A stretch of 64,000 bases of DNA. Origin: Leeuwenhoekiella aestuarii. GTDB taxonomy: Bacteria; Bacteroidota; Bacteroidia; Flavobacteriales; Flavobacteriaceae. Under the pieces are notes generated by a model. It saw only the letters and a list, made by a program, of their open reading frames with translations. It did not search any database and was not told the origin of the DNA. The stretch spans positions 119,540 to 183,539 of the forward strand of contig NZ_QOVJ01000007.1 of assembly GCF_004104055.1 (NCBI RefSeq), given 5' to 3'. Below, in pieces: positions 36,586-47,128 of this stretch; positions within the stretch are counted from its first letter, which is position 1; each line of letters starts with the position of its first letter. A program made the position numbers and the translations under genes.

Positions 36586-39500
36586 TCAATTCAGCTTTAA
36601 AGCCTGCATATAATCTGAGTTCTTTGCAGCTAAAATATACGTCTCATCCCCGAGTTGATACTTCTTGAGATTCTTTACATCACCCGGTATAAAAAGGCCG
36701 CTTTCTGCAGGACGCAGTGCTGTAAAATTACCTTTACCATCTCCTGCAAGAAAAACTCCCCGTGAAGCATCATTACGCGGCGTTTCAATCTCAGACTGGT
36801 ATAAGTTTCCGGCTAATACAGCATCCAGATTTCCGTCATTATTAAAATCTTTTACCACAATGCCCGTTACGCTAGAAAGTTGTGCCGCTCTGGGTAATTG
36901 ATGTATCACCATCTTTCCATTTTTATTTTCCAAATAAATACTGGCAAAAGATTTTACCTGGTAATGCAGCGAACTGTTCAATATTTTTTCGGAATAAACC
37001 TCATCAAGTGTTGCTTCAGAAAAACTGGCATAATCTTTAAACTTTTTCTTTATCCCCGGAATTTGCTGAGATGAGCACTGTCTGCCACGTAGCGGGTATT
37101 GTTTCCCGTCGTTATAATAGCCCAATACGATATCCTCGTTTTCATTGTTGTCAAAATCGCCTGCGTAGATATCAAAAGGCTCTTCTTCTGAAGCCTTGTA
37201 CTTATAATTCAAGCCATTATTACCCAGTATGTAATCTGTATCCCCATCCCCATCAAAATCGCCGGAAGCTATACTCCACCACCAACCGGTAGTGTCCTCA
37301 GCAAGCAATTCATTTGTGACCTCGACGAAACCGTTTGTGGTATTTTCAAAAAAGCGAATGGGCATCCACTCCCCTACGATCACAATATCGGCTCTGCCAT
37401 CCTGATTGAAATCTGAAACCGAAGCAGCGGTTGCCATACCTAAATCTGTAAATGCTTCCGGTTGCATCTCATTGTCAATCTCAAATTGGGGATTGCCGGT
37501 GGTACCCATATTTTTTAAAAGAAATGACGACGCAGGTTCCGGATATTTACCCGGAGTTTGTCTGCCCAAAACCAAAAGATCCTGCTTTCCGTCCCCATCA
37601 AAATCTTCGGCATACACTTTAGAAGCACTTGACTGTAGTTTGGGCAAAGCATCAGCAACCGCTTTAAAATTTCCCTTATGATCATTGAGATAAAGCCTGT
37701 CGTTCAACAGTTGTGGTTTTTTCGCAAATTCGTAACCCCCGCTTACCACATAAAGATCCTGAAACCCGTCACCATCTGCATCAAAAAACAAGGCGTCCAC
37801 ATCCTCGTATCCCTTATCGCTTTGGAACACATTTAAATCAACCCTATTAATTCCGTTTGTGGTTTGAATGAAAAACGCGGCTTCCTCATCTTTAGTACCA
37901 CCTACATAATAATCTTCGAGTCCGTCATTATTCACATCTCCAACTGCTAATGCAGGGCCAAACTCTGACATTTTGTGTGGGAGCAATACCTGATCTTTAA
38001 AATCATCGTAGGTGTTCTCTACGTGTTTAAATTTTGGGAATGCCGTGGAGTCAGCTTGTGTAAAGAATGTTTCTTCCTGAGGCGGATTGATGGTGTTCTC
38101 AGGCATTGCGGCATTATTTTCCTCAAAAATCAATTCCTGATTAACTTTTGTATTTTTTAGTTTATGCTCTTTTCCATTATTCCATACTACGCGAACCTCA
38201 TCAATGCTTTCTGTATTATTGAGTCCGAAATACAATACCGCAGCAACAGAAGATTGAAAACCTCTTGTCAACGTGAGCTCCTGCATCTGGATCGTATCAC
38301 CCGTAGTGACATACACCCTATTGCCCACGCCCATCGTATTTGCGCTGCTTCCTTTAAATTTTACTCTTAAAAAATTAGACCGTTCTGATGCCTTGTTTTC
38401 AAAGATGGAAGCCGGGTCGTCAATATTATTGGTCACCAATTCCAAATCCCCATCATTATCTAAATCTGCGTAAGTGCCTCCATTTGAAAAGCCTTTAAAG
38501 CTTACATTCCAGTATTTATTGGCTTTCTCGAAGTGATAATCGCCTTTGTTCTGAAACATAAAATTATCCAGTTTCTCTTCGGGAATGTTTTGGCTCCAAA
38601 ACAACAAACTGTCCTGAGCAATCCCTCCTTTTTCTTCGATACGGTTGAAGTAATCATTATCGTTTATCTCGCGACGGGTACCATTTGAAATAAATAAATC
38701 TTTGAGTCCGTCGTTGTCAAAATCGGCAAATAAAGGTCCCCAGCTCCAGTCTGTAGAAGAAGTACCTGTTATGCGTGAGATGTTTGAAAAATCAGGTATA
38801 CCTTCGGAGTTAAAAACCCCATTATTCAGTTGCATACAATTGTGCATGTATTGATAATGAAATCCCGCATCGACCACACTCCAAAACAAATCGGCATTCA
38901 TACTCGCCATATTTGCTTTTTTGCGGCGGTTGATTTTGGCGTCCATATCTGCTTGAAAGAAATCGAGCAAGCCGTCGTTATTGAAATCAGCAATATCAAC
39001 ACCCATACCGTAAAAGGCTGTTTGAGCGGTTGCCTCTTTAATCACTTCTTTAAAGCTTCCGTCCCCATTGTTGATATACATAAGATCGGGCGAATTAAAG
39101 TCGCTGGAAACATAAATATCGGGCCAGGAATCGTTGTTTAAATCCCCAATGGTTGCGCTTAGCGAAAGATTATAGGATCGTAAACCGGCCTTATCAGTTA
39201 CATCAACAAAACCGTCACCGGTGTTTTCATAGAGGTGATCTGTCTGAAGATCTGTAGGATCCCGCATATACTGCTTGTAAACCCAGGTAGGTGAACTGAA
39301 CTTGGTAGGCGGATAATTAGCCTGATACATATCTAAATCCCCGTCCTTGTCGTAGTCAAAAAAAGTAGCCTGAATGCTATGCCCGGCATCAGCAAGACCA
39401 TATTCTGAAGCTTTTTCGGTAAACGTATTGTCTCCATTATTTATAAACAACTGATTGATATGCGGCTCAAACTTGCCACTTACCGAGCAATAGATGTCCA

Positions 39501-39921
39501 GATAACCATCGCCATTAACATCTGCCATTGTAACTCCCGTGTACCAGCGCTCATCGCCTCCTACCCCTGCAGGCAAGGTAATGTCTTCAAATTGAAGATC
39601 ACCCTTGTTGAGATACAATTTATTCTGAACCTGATTTCCGGTAAAATAAAGATCTATAAGACCATCATTATTGATATCACCTGCAGCAACCCCGCCACCC
39701 ATATAAATATAGTTGTAAGTGAAATAATTGAGGGAGTCATTTTCGGTCAAAGTATTTGTAAAAGAAATACCCCTACCATCTGCATTAAGGCTTTCAAAAA
39801 TTTTGAAATCATTTTCAGACTCAGCTGTTTGTTTCTCTACAGTCTCTGCACAGGAACTCAGAAAATGCACAACAAGACCAATGGCTAAAATCTTTGAAAA
39901 AATCGGTATCCTAAAAGTCAT
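36586..39921 (-). CDS. VCBS/FG-GAP and ASPIC/UnbV domain lipoprotein
   Basis: 1111 residues; lipobox FLSSC, lipidated Cys24. Two runs of FG-GAP/VCBS blades (about 55-500 and 640-1100) carry calcium loops such as DINNDGLID, DVNGDGYLD, DFDNDGLKD and DFDGDGDTD. Between them (about 535-615) lies an ASPIC/UnbV domain (GVGNRVYVTTGD, FGLNNTESIDEVRVVW). These are predicted to be paired beta-propellers exposed on the outer membrane. The protein family has no settled function. It follows susD2 after a hairpin and precedes the haloperoxidase-like gene; a partial relative lies at 1-1540. Confidence 0.88.
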   Translation of the reverse strand: MTFRIPIFSKILAIGLVVHFLSSCAETVEKQTAESENDFKIFESLNADGRGISFTNTLTENDSLNYFTYNYIYMGGGVAAGDINNDGLIDLYFTGNQVQNKLYLNKGDLQFEDITLPAGVGGDERWYTGVTMADVNGDGYLDIYCSVSGKFEPHINQLFINNGDNTFTEKASEYGLADAGHSIQATFFDYDKDGDLDMYQANYPPTKFSSPTWVYKQYMRDPTDLQTDHLYENTGDGFVDVTDKAGLRSYNLSLSATIGDLNNDSWPDIYVSSDFNSPDLMYINNGDGSFKEVIKEATAQTAFYGMGVDIADFNNDGLLDFFQADMDAKINRRKKANMASMNADLFWSVVDAGFHYQYMHNCMQLNNGVFNSEGIPDFSNISRITGTSSTDWSWGPLFADFDNDGLKDLFISNGTRREINDNDYFNRIEEKGGIAQDSLLFWSQNIPEEKLDNFMFQNKGDYHFEKANKYWNVSFKGFSNGGTYADLDNDGDLELVTNNIDDPASIFENKASERSNFLRVKFKGSSANTMGVGNRVYVTTGDTIQMQELTLTRGFQSSVAAVLYFGLNNTESIDEVRVVWNNGKEHKLKNTKVNQELIFEENNAAMPENTINPPQEETFFTQADSTAFPKFKHVENTYDDFKDQVLLPHKMSEFGPALAVGDVNNDGLEDYYVGGTKDEEAAFFIQTTNGINRVDLNVFQSDKGYEDVDALFFDADGDGFQDLYVVSGGYEFAKKPQLLNDRLYLNDHKGNFKAVADALPKLQSSASKVYAEDFDGDGKQDLLVLGRQTPGKYPEPASSFLLKNMGTTGNPQFEIDNEMQPEAFTDLGMATAASVSDFNQDGRADIVIVGEWMPIRFFENTTNGFVEVTNELLAEDTTGWWWSIASGDFDGDGDTDYILGNNGLNYKYKASEEEPFDIYAGDFDNNENEDIVLGYYNDGKQYPLRGRQCSSQQIPGIKKKFKDYASFSEATLDEVYSEKILNSSLHYQVKSFASIYLENKNGKMVIHQLPRAAQLSSVTGIVVKDFNNDGNLDAVLAGNLYQSEIETPRNDASRGVFLAGDGKGNFTALRPAESGLFIPGDVKNLKKYQLGDETYILAAKNSDYMQALKLN

Positions 39922-39962
39922 ACGTGTAAGGGTTAAGGAAAATTAAAAGCGCTCTAAAAAAG

Positions 39963-39992
39963 GAAGCAACACTATAAAAATAGTGTTGCTTC
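39963..39992 (-). terminator. Perfect hairpin between susD2 and the VCBS gene
   Basis: Two 13-base arms (GAAGCAACACTAT and complement) with a 4-base loop, followed on the minus strand by CTTTTTTAG. It lies 20 bases after the susD2 stop. It can act as a partial terminator or mRNA 3-prime stabiliser, so that susCD2 is expressed above the genes that follow. Confidence 0.8.
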
Positions 39993-40011
39993 AAAGGAAA
40001 ACCAATTCAAA

Positions 40012-41511
40012 TTAATATCCTGAGTTCTGATCTGCCTGAGTAATCGATTCATTAGAACTAATCTCACGATCTGGTATAGGCCACAATTCATGTTTGCCTT
40101 GTTGAAATCCAGTACCTGCTAACTCTGTATTAGAAATACCCCATCGCACAATATCATTGAAGCGCACCTGTTCCCCTGCTAATTCTACTTTACGCTCATG
40201 AACTATAGCGTCAAATACCTGTGTTTGCGAAAGGTTGTCTTGTATATCGTCAAGTCCAGCTCTATCTCTAACGCGATTTATTAAATCAATCGCTTCAGGA
40301 GTTCTGCTTGTTTCATTAGCAGCTTCAGCTTTCATCAATAGAACATCAGCATAACGTATAACTTTAAAGTTTATACTTGACTCTTGTTCTTCTGCATTTC
40401 TACGATAATAGTTCTGGTATTTTCTCCAACCCGCCGGGCGTATTCCTGCCGTAGTAGAAAGGTCACTTTCTTCAATAACGCCCCCACCATTACCGTCAGC
40501 GTAGGTGTCACCTACAAAATAAAAGTTTTCAGCAGAACGGATATCACCTTCCTCATACTCATCTAATAAGTCTTGTGAAGGATATACGTTAAACCAGTCT
40601 AAAACGCCATAATCCTGACCTCTAAAAGTAGACTCGTTAAAACCTTCGCCATTAACGTTAGAATCCCATTTTGTACTGGTACCTAAAGCTCTGTCAAATT
40701 CTATTTCAAATAGCGACTCAATACCGTGCTCCGTTTCTTCTTTAAAATTGTCAAAGTAACTCTGTTCAAGATCATAACCAGTTATAGCATCAAAAGCATC
40801 GTAGGCTTCGGCGTACTGCTCTTGATATAATAAAGCTTTACCTAAATAAGCCAATGCAGCACCCTTAGTAGCTCTACCAGTCACTTCCTGATCACGTAAA
40901 AAAAGATTATCTGCAGCAAAGCGAAAATCATCAATAATTAAATCGTAAACCTGATCTTCTGTCGAGCGTGGCAAACCTATCGTACTTTCAGATTCATCTC
41001 TAAGACTTTCATAGAGTGGCACCCCTCCAAAGCGAGTTACTAATAGAAAGTAATAATGCCCTCTTAAAAAACGTGCTTCAGCGATGTATTTATTTTTTAT
41101 ATCTTGTGCTAATTCAGACTCTTGAATTGCGTTAATTCTGTCAATATTAGAAATAACAAAATTCGCTTTATTTATTCCCCTAAAACAGCTATTCCAGTAT
41201 TCAGCAATTTCATTATTACTCGAATCAAAAGTGAAATTATTATAGGTTACTTTATTAGCTTCCTGTTGAGGGTTTGGACTATTATCCTGACCCATGTTAT
41301 CATACATATAGAATAATAATCGACCATAAAGCGCATTTACCTGATTTTGCGCATAAGATGCATTTACAGCAGACTTTATCTGCTCTTCATTAGCAAAATA
41401 GGTCTCCGGAATCAACGCGTTTGGATTTACAAGTTCAAGATCACTATTGTCGCAAGATTGTGTTACCACAAATATCAATGCAAACAAAGAGAAAATTTTA
41501 TAGTTTTTCAT
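40012..41511 (-). CDS. SusD/RagB-like surface glycan-binding lipoprotein (pair 2)
   Basis: 499 residues; lipobox TQSC, lipidated Cys20. SusD fold signatures: YIAEARFLRGHYYFLLVTRFGGVPLYE, GAALAYLGKALLYQEQYAEAYDAF, LMKAEAANETSRTPEAIDLINRVRDRAGL, VHERKVELAGEQVRFNDIVRWG and the ending HELWPIPDREISSN. It partners SusC2, whose stop is 9 bases before its start. The size is typical of the family. Confidence 0.96.
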   Translation of the reverse strand: MKNYKIFSLFALIFVVTQSCDNSDLELVNPNALIPETYFANEEQIKSAVNASYAQNQVNALYGRLLFYMYDNMGQDNSPNPQQEANKVTYNNFTFDSSNNEIAEYWNSCFRGINKANFVISNIDRINAIQESELAQDIKNKYIAEARFLRGHYYFLLVTRFGGVPLYESLRDESESTIGLPRSTEDQVYDLIIDDFRFAADNLFLRDQEVTGRATKGAALAYLGKALLYQEQYAEAYDAFDAITGYDLEQSYFDNFKEETEHGIESLFEIEFDRALGTSTKWDSNVNGEGFNESTFRGQDYGVLDWFNVYPSQDLLDEYEEGDIRSAENFYFVGDTYADGNGGGVIEESDLSTTAGIRPAGWRKYQNYYRRNAEEQESSINFKVIRYADVLLMKAEAANETSRTPEAIDLINRVRDRAGLDDIQDNLSQTQVFDAIVHERKVELAGEQVRFNDIVRWGISNTELAGTGFQQGKHELWPIPDREISSNESITQADQNSGY

Positions 41512-41520
41512 AATGTTTTT

Positions 41521-44511
41521 TTAAAATGATAATTCAAGTCCTAATAAAAAAGATACCGGTTGTGGATAATCTCCACGATCTAGACCGACTTCACCAGCTC
41601 TACTCACAACTTCGGGATCTAATCCCGAGTAATTGGTCAACGTTATGAGGTTTTGACCGCTCACATATACTCTTAATCGTTGTATAAAATCAATTACTTC
41701 TTCATCAAAAGTGTATCCAATACTTAAATTTTTAAGTCTTGCATATGAACCATCTTCCACAAAACGGTCTGAAACTCCAACATTTTGCGTCGCACCAGCG
41801 TATCGAGGAATTGTGTTTGAAGGATTCGTTGGAGTCCAACGATCTAACACTTCAACACCTGCATTAAATAAGCGCGTCATACCCTGTAGGTCATAGATAT
41901 TCGTATTGTAAATATCATTACCCGCAACACCATTAATAAATAAATTGAAATCAAAATTCTTATAACGCGCATCGAAATTTAACCCATAGGTCAAATCCGG
42001 ATACGGATTACCTATTATCTGTCTATCTGCAGAATTAATAGTACCGTCACCATTAGTATCAACAAAGCGTATATCACCTGGTGCTATACCTTCTGGATCA
42101 GGGTTGGATGTAAACACCTCATTTATTTCAGCCTGATCTTGATAAATACCATCTGTTACTAAACCGTAAAAGTGAAACAAAGATTCTCCCGGTTGGGCTC
42201 TAACAATCTGCTGACCTTCAAATCCATCACCAAAGAACTGTTCTGAATTTCCTCCTAAATTGAGAACTTCATTAGTACTTGTACCAATATTCACATTAGC
42301 AGACCAGGTAAAATCACCGTCATAATCATTATAACCCAAAGCTAATTCTACACCTCTAGTTTCTACAGAACCTGCATTTCTAAATTGTGTATCGCTACTA
42401 TACCCCAGTGATGGAACCAACAAAACAGGTACTAATAAATCATCACTTTTATTCTTATAATATTCTACTGAAGCAGTAAACTGATTGTTAAATGCTGCAA
42501 AATCGACACCTAAATTTAGGATACTTGTTTCCTCCCACTTTAAATCGGGATTTGGCAAACCATTAGGAGTAGTACCAATTGCTGCAGCATCATCAATTGG
42601 ATAAACAAATGGACTAAACAATGTAGGTGCGTATGCATAATCGTCAATTCGATCATTACCTACAATACCATAACTTGCTCTTAGTTTTAAAGTATTAAAA
42701 TTACTGTTGTCTAAAAAGTTTTCCTTTGCAATATTCCAACCTGCAGAAACTGAGGGGAAGTTACCCCAACGGTTATTAGCTCCAAATCGAGAAGAAGCAT
42801 CTCGTCTAAACGATGCTGAAATAATATACTTATCATCATAATCATAATTTACACGTGCTAAGTAGCTAAAGCGATTGTTTTCAAAAGTAGAACTACTGGC
42901 AGCTTGTTGCTCATTACCTAATTCTTTAATGTCACTCGATATCGTGTTACGCGCTTCTGCTGAGAAATTTTCGGTTTTACTATTATAGTCCTCGATTAGT
43001 GCTAAAGCTTCAAAGTTATGTACATCATTAAATGTCTTTTTATAACTCAAACTGTTATCAAAAGTAATTGCCTGCCCACGTGAATTTCCTCTAAATGCAA
43101 ATGCAAAGTTTTGGAAATGTGTCGTTCCGGATATATCATCATCATTAAATGCAGGAGTGAATTGATTAGTCAACCCATTAAAGAAATCTAGACCCACCTG
43201 AGAGCGAAAACTTAAACCATCTAATAGTTCATACTCAGCGTATACATTACCAATTACAGAAATATTTTTTGTCTCAAAATCACTTATCGTTTGAACACGA
43301 ACCGGATTTTCTGCATCCTGACCATCTGCTGCACTGTTAGGTCCCTGAAAGCCTCCTAAATTGTTATCGTTGTAAATATTAAGATAAGGCGCAACTTTAA
43401 TAGCATGTTCTATTAATGAACGACCACCACTCTCTAAAATCGGTTTTGTTCTTCCAAATGCCACAGACATAGTTTCTCCCATTTTAAAGTTACCCAATGT
43501 AAAGTTTGAAGTAGCTCTAAATGAAAAACGCTCAAAACCAGAATTGATTATTGCTCCTTCCTGATCCTGATAACTTGCTGAAAATCTATAGGTACCGTTT
43601 TCATTACCACCAGAGTATGCCGCATTGTAGTTCTGAATTACCCCAGATTGAAAAATAGCATCCTGAAAGTCAGTATAATTATTTAAGAAATCATCAGGTC
43701 TATTAATATTAACACCAACATCAGATGCGAATTGTAAATATTGATCTGTGTTTAATATATCATAACGCTTGTGAATGGTTTGAAAACCGCTATAAGCATT
43801 AAAAGTAAGTGTACCTCTACCCTGCTTTCCTTTTTTGGTAGTTACCAAAACAACTCCGTTAGATCCTAATGACCCATAAAGTGCAGTTGTAGATGCATCT
43901 TTCAAAATGGATACAGATTCAATATCTGATGGACTTATTCCTGATAAATTACCCACAATAACACCATCAATTACATACAATGGATCGTTATTTCCGAAGG
44001 TACCTAAACCTCTAATTCTGACGTTAGGTGTTGTCCCGGGTGCTCCGGCATTAGTAACGGTAACACCAGGAGCTCTACCTTGTAGAGCTTGCTCTGCATT
44101 AGTAACCGGTAATGCATCAATAGATTCAGAGTCTACAGTAGAAATAGCCCCGGTAACTTTAGTTCTACTTTGTGAACCATAAGCCACAACTACTACATCC
44201 TCTAATGCTTCTGCAGATTCTTCTAGCGTAATGTCAAAAGTTGTTTGAGAGCCAACATTTAACTCTTGCTCTACAAAACCTACATAGGTAATGAGTAATT
44301 TATCACTATTTGCAACTCCATCGATTGAGAACATACCGTCAAAATCTGTTGAAGCCCCCTTGTTAGTACCTATTACGGCTACAGATGCTCCTGGAAGTGG
44401 CATTCCTGTAGGATCTTTTACAGTACCTGTAATAGTTTTAGTCTGCGCAAAAAGTTCTGCCCCTGTAAGCAGAAATGCAAACGCAAGAATTGCAAGTTTA
44501 ATTTTAGTCAT
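41521..44511 (-). CDS. SusC-like TonB-dependent receptor (pair 2)
   Basis: 996 residues; signal peptide to LFAQ (23). CarboxypepD_reg domain (ITGTVKDPTGMPLPGASV, ITYVGFVEQEL), Ton box VVVVAYGSQ near residue 107, plug with RIRGLGTFGNNDPLYVIDG and ILKDASTTALYGSLGSNGV, and a beta-barrel ending SFLLGLELSF. It imports oligosaccharides. The promoter region holds an operator-like box at 44563-44578, and a TActTTTG (minus strand) lies at 44608-44615. It shares an operon with SusD2, the VCBS lipoprotein, the haloperoxidase-like protein and GH10. Confidence 0.96.
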   Translation of the reverse strand: MTKIKLAILAFAFLLTGAELFAQTKTITGTVKDPTGMPLPGASVAVIGTNKGASTDFDGMFSIDGVANSDKLLITYVGFVEQELNVGSQTTFDITLEESAEALEDVVVVAYGSQSRTKVTGAISTVDSESIDALPVTNAEQALQGRAPGVTVTNAGAPGTTPNVRIRGLGTFGNNDPLYVIDGVIVGNLSGISPSDIESVSILKDASTTALYGSLGSNGVVLVTTKKGKQGRGTLTFNAYSGFQTIHKRYDILNTDQYLQFASDVGVNINRPDDFLNNYTDFQDAIFQSGVIQNYNAAYSGGNENGTYRFSASYQDQEGAIINSGFERFSFRATSNFTLGNFKMGETMSVAFGRTKPILESGGRSLIEHAIKVAPYLNIYNDNNLGGFQGPNSAADGQDAENPVRVQTISDFETKNISVIGNVYAEYELLDGLSFRSQVGLDFFNGLTNQFTPAFNDDDISGTTHFQNFAFAFRGNSRGQAITFDNSLSYKKTFNDVHNFEALALIEDYNSKTENFSAEARNTISSDIKELGNEQQAASSSTFENNRFSYLARVNYDYDDKYIISASFRRDASSRFGANNRWGNFPSVSAGWNIAKENFLDNSNFNTLKLRASYGIVGNDRIDDYAYAPTLFSPFVYPIDDAAAIGTTPNGLPNPDLKWEETSILNLGVDFAAFNNQFTASVEYYKNKSDDLLVPVLLVPSLGYSSDTQFRNAGSVETRGVELALGYNDYDGDFTWSANVNIGTSTNEVLNLGGNSEQFFGDGFEGQQIVRAQPGESLFHFYGLVTDGIYQDQAEINEVFTSNPDPEGIAPGDIRFVDTNGDGTINSADRQIIGNPYPDLTYGLNFDARYKNFDFNLFINGVAGNDIYNTNIYDLQGMTRLFNAGVEVLDRWTPTNPSNTIPRYAGATQNVGVSDRFVEDGSYARLKNLSIGYTFDEEVIDFIQRLRVYVSGQNLITLTNYSGLDPEVVSRAGEVGLDRGDYPQPVSFLLGLELSF

Positions 44512-44815
44512 ATTGGTGAAATTTGATTTTGATTTTGTTAAATATTTTAATTCATCACTACTGTTACATCGATTGCGTGAAAATTATTTTAATCAATCAA
44601 TGCTTCACAAAAGTATTTCCAGTACCTCGATAGCACTAGAACAAATGATGCAACCTCTTTAAATTTTGTTGCATTAAAGCCTAATAAAGCCCTAAAAATC
44701 AATCTTAAGGGAACAAAACAACATTTAGTAGTGTTTTTAAAACATTTAAATAATGATCTTTTATATTTTAGCCATCTTTATTGTTGTATTATAAATTACT
44801 CATCTCTAATAATCC
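44512..44815. promoter_or_regulatory. Divergent control region between susC2 and the DUF255 gene
   Basis: 304 bases with no gene. It contains the operator-like box at 44563-44578 and, on the minus strand, TActTTTG at 44608-44615, which matches the -7 consensus. The nearest TTG (44642-44644 complement) is 26 bases away, so the promoter is only tentative. Confidence 0.55.
44563..44578. promoter_or_regulatory. LacI-type operator ahead of susC2
   Basis: On the minus strand it reads ACGCAATCGATGTAAC. The left half ACGCAATCG is identical to the boxes at 5847 and 6164; the right half is degenerate. It lies 52 bases upstream of the susC2 ATG and downstream of the tentative TActTTTG element, a position compatible with roadblock repression. 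Confidence 0.55.
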
Positions 44816-46918
44816 ATGATTCATAATAAAGTAGGTGTTCTCATTTTTGTTCTTCTCATTATACTATTTACTACAGGTTGCAAAAATTCTAATAATAATG
44901 AGCAGACCTATGCTCACACTAATGCTTTAATAAATGAAACCAGCCCCTATCTTTTAAAACATGCTCACAACCCCGTTGACTGGCAACCCTGGAGTGAAAC
45001 TGCTTTTGAAGAAGCCAAAACTCAAAATAAATTGGTTCTTATAAGTATTGGATATTCATCATGTCATTGGTGTACCGTTATGGAAGAAGAATCTTTTTCA
45101 AACGATACTGTAGCAAAATTGATGAATGCTAACTTTATAAATATAAAAGTAGATCGTGAAGAACGTCCTGATGTAGATCAGGTCTATATGACTGCATTAC
45201 AGCTAATGACCGGCTCAGGAGGCTGGCCTCTCAACATGATTCTTTTACCTAACGGTGAACCCCTCTATGGTGGAACTTACCATACTAAAGAAGAATGGTT
45301 ACACACCTTAAAAAACATAGATAGCCTTTATAATGATAATCCTGAGCGGGCGCTTGAGTATGCGGGTGAGGTAACCAATCGTATTAAAGAGCTTAATAAC
45401 TATTCCACAACACATGAAACTTCTGGAGTGGTATTAAGAGACTCTATAAAAAAACAAGTACTAGACTGGCAAGAGAACTGGGATTTTAAATATGGAGGTA
45501 ATACAGGTAGTCAAAAGTTTATGCTTCCACCTTCCTTAAATTTTTTAATGGATTTTGCTATTCTTAATAATGATCAAAAAACGTTGAACTACCTTGAGAC
45601 AACACTTGATAATATTGCGTTAAGAGGAGTTTACGATCATCTGGACGGAGGCTTTTTTAGATACAGTACCGATAAACGCTGGCAGATACCCCACTACGAG
45701 AAAATGCTGTATGATAATGCCCAGCTTGTGAGCCTTTATGCAAAAGCGTATAAAATTTACAAGAAGCCGGTATATAAATCCCGAATAGTAGAGACTATTA
45801 CATTTTTAAATAGAGATATGAAAAATGCTGCAGGAGTTTATCAAGCTGCTCTTGATGCAGACCTCGATGGCGAGGAAGGAGCTTATTATACCTTTTCAGG
45901 TGAAGAGCTTTCCGAAGCAATTAAAACTGAAAGAACACTTTTTGATTCTTACTATAATATTAAAGATCAAAAACAGGGTGCTAACGATGAATATCATTTA
46001 TTTAAAAATCAAACTGATTCCTTATTTGCCTTGGTAAATCAAATTTCTTCAGACAAGCTAGAAGACCTAAAAAAGAACTGGAATAAAAATTTACAGGAAT
46101 TACGCGTAAAAAGACCATTTCCCGTTAGAGATGATAAAATCATTGTTTCGTGGAATGCGTTAACTATAGAGGCTTTAGGCGATGCCTTTGTTGCTACAGG
46201 TAATCAAACGTATTTGAATCAAGCTGAAGCAACCTATGCCGAGTTGTGGAAAAATTCATGGAAAAATCAGTCGCTTATTCATTCCTATAAGCCAAATAGT
46301 AAAACGGTACAGGGCTTTCTGGATGATTATGCTTTTCTGGCTTCGGCTTCCTTAAAGCTGTATAGTATAACAGGAACTGAAAAATACCTAAACAATGCAA
46401 AACAATTGACTACAAAAACTATAACTGATTTTAAAGTTGAAGATTCGCCGCTTTTTAAATACAATAGTCAGGATAATCTCATCTCACCTATTATCACTAC
46501 TAACGACGGGGTTATGCCTTCTGCAAATGCAGTACTGGCAAAAAATCTGTTTCTTATTTCAAACATTACTTATGAGGATAACTTAATGCATAAAGCTAAA
46601 GCCATGATTTTAAGCATGTCAAGTAATATCGCTACCTCACCTTCGTCTTTTGCACAATGGCAAGAGCTTCAACTTAATCTCACATATCCCTTTTATGATG
46701 TAGCAATAGCAGGTTCCTCAGGAGGTCAAATTGCTAAAGATTTACAAGGGTTTAACTTACCTAATACGTTAATTTTGTTTACTAACAAAGAGAGCTCAAT
46801 TCCTGTATTTGAAGGTCGCTGGATTGCAGATAAAACTTATATCTATATCTGTGAACAACGCTCTTGTAAATTCCCTGTTCAAACTGCTTCAGAAGCGCTT
46901 AAATTGATCACTTATTAG
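44816..46918 (+). CDS. DUF255 thioredoxin-fold lipoprotein (YyaL/SPATA20-like)
   Basis: 700 residues; lipobox TTGC, lipidated Cys22. Residues about 35-180 match the DUF255 thioredoxin-like domain: [17 protein letters not shown], a Cys83-His-Trp-Cys86 motif in [14 protein letters not shown], and [19 protein letters not shown]. The remainder resembles the (alpha/alpha)6 barrel of AGE-type epimerases ([43 protein letters not shown]). Homologues are widespread, mostly without a lipid anchor, and their activity is not settled. It stands alone on the plus strand between susC2 and lacI; a link to xylan use is only positional. Confidence 0.88.
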   Translation: MIHNKVGVLIFVLLIILFTTGCKNSNNNEQTYAHTNALINETSPYLLKHAHNPVDWQPWSETAFEEAKTQNKLVLISIGYSSCHWCTVMEEESFSNDTVAKLMNANFINIKVDREERPDVDQVYMTALQLMTGSGGWPLNMILLPNGEPLYGGTYHTKEEWLHTLKNIDSLYNDNPERALEYAGEVTNRIKELNNYSTTHETSGVVLRDSIKKQVLDWQENWDFKYGGNTGSQKFMLPPSLNFLMDFAILNNDQKTLNYLETTLDNIALRGVYDHLDGGFFRYSTDKRWQIPHYEKMLYDNAQLVSLYAKAYKIYKKPVYKSRIVETITFLNRDMKNAAGVYQAALDADLDGEEGAYYTFSGEELSEAIKTERTLFDSYYNIKDQKQGANDEYHLFKNQTDSLFALVNQISSDKLEDLKKNWNKNLQELRVKRPFPVRDDKIIVSWNALTIEALGDAFVATGNQTYLNQAEATYAELWKNSWKNQSLIHSYKPNSKTVQGFLDDYAFLASASLKLYSITGTEKYLNNAKQLTTKTITDFKVEDSPLFKYNSQDNLISPIITTNDGVMPSANAVLAKNLFLISNITYEDNLMHKAKAMILSMSSNIATSPSSFAQWQELQLNLTYPFYDVAIAGSSGGQIAKDLQGFNLPNTLILFTNKESSIPVFEGRWIADKTYIYICEQRSCKFPVQTASEALKLITY

Positions 46919-47052
46919 TAATACGCCTTATCAGCTATAGTATATATTTAAAATTCAATTCAAAATTGAAAAGATGTTGATCATTTAACCCATAGTTAAA
47001 ACGGAAAAATCCATCATCATAGCCTAACTATAACTGGCTATTCCGTATTTCA

Positions 47053-47068
47053 ACACAATCGATAGCGT
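47053..47068. promoter_or_regulatory. LacI-type operator ahead of the lacI-family gene
   Basis: ACACAATCGATAGCGT matches ACGCAATCGATTGCGT at 14 of 16 bases. It lies 60 bases upstream of the regulator ATG (47129), suggesting autoregulation. A TAtaTTTG -7-type element follows at 47104-47111; the nearest TTG (47087) is only 14 bases upstream of it. Confidence 0.6.
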
Positions 47069-47128
47069 TACTGATTAAAACTTATCTTGTAAGTCGAAAA
47101 CGTTATATTTGCAATTCAAATCTTACGG

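Noticed and set aside
46954..46970. Hairpin TTCAATT/AATTGAA after the DUF255 gene as a terminator
   Set aside because: Only 7 AT-rich pairs and no T-tract; too weak to support.
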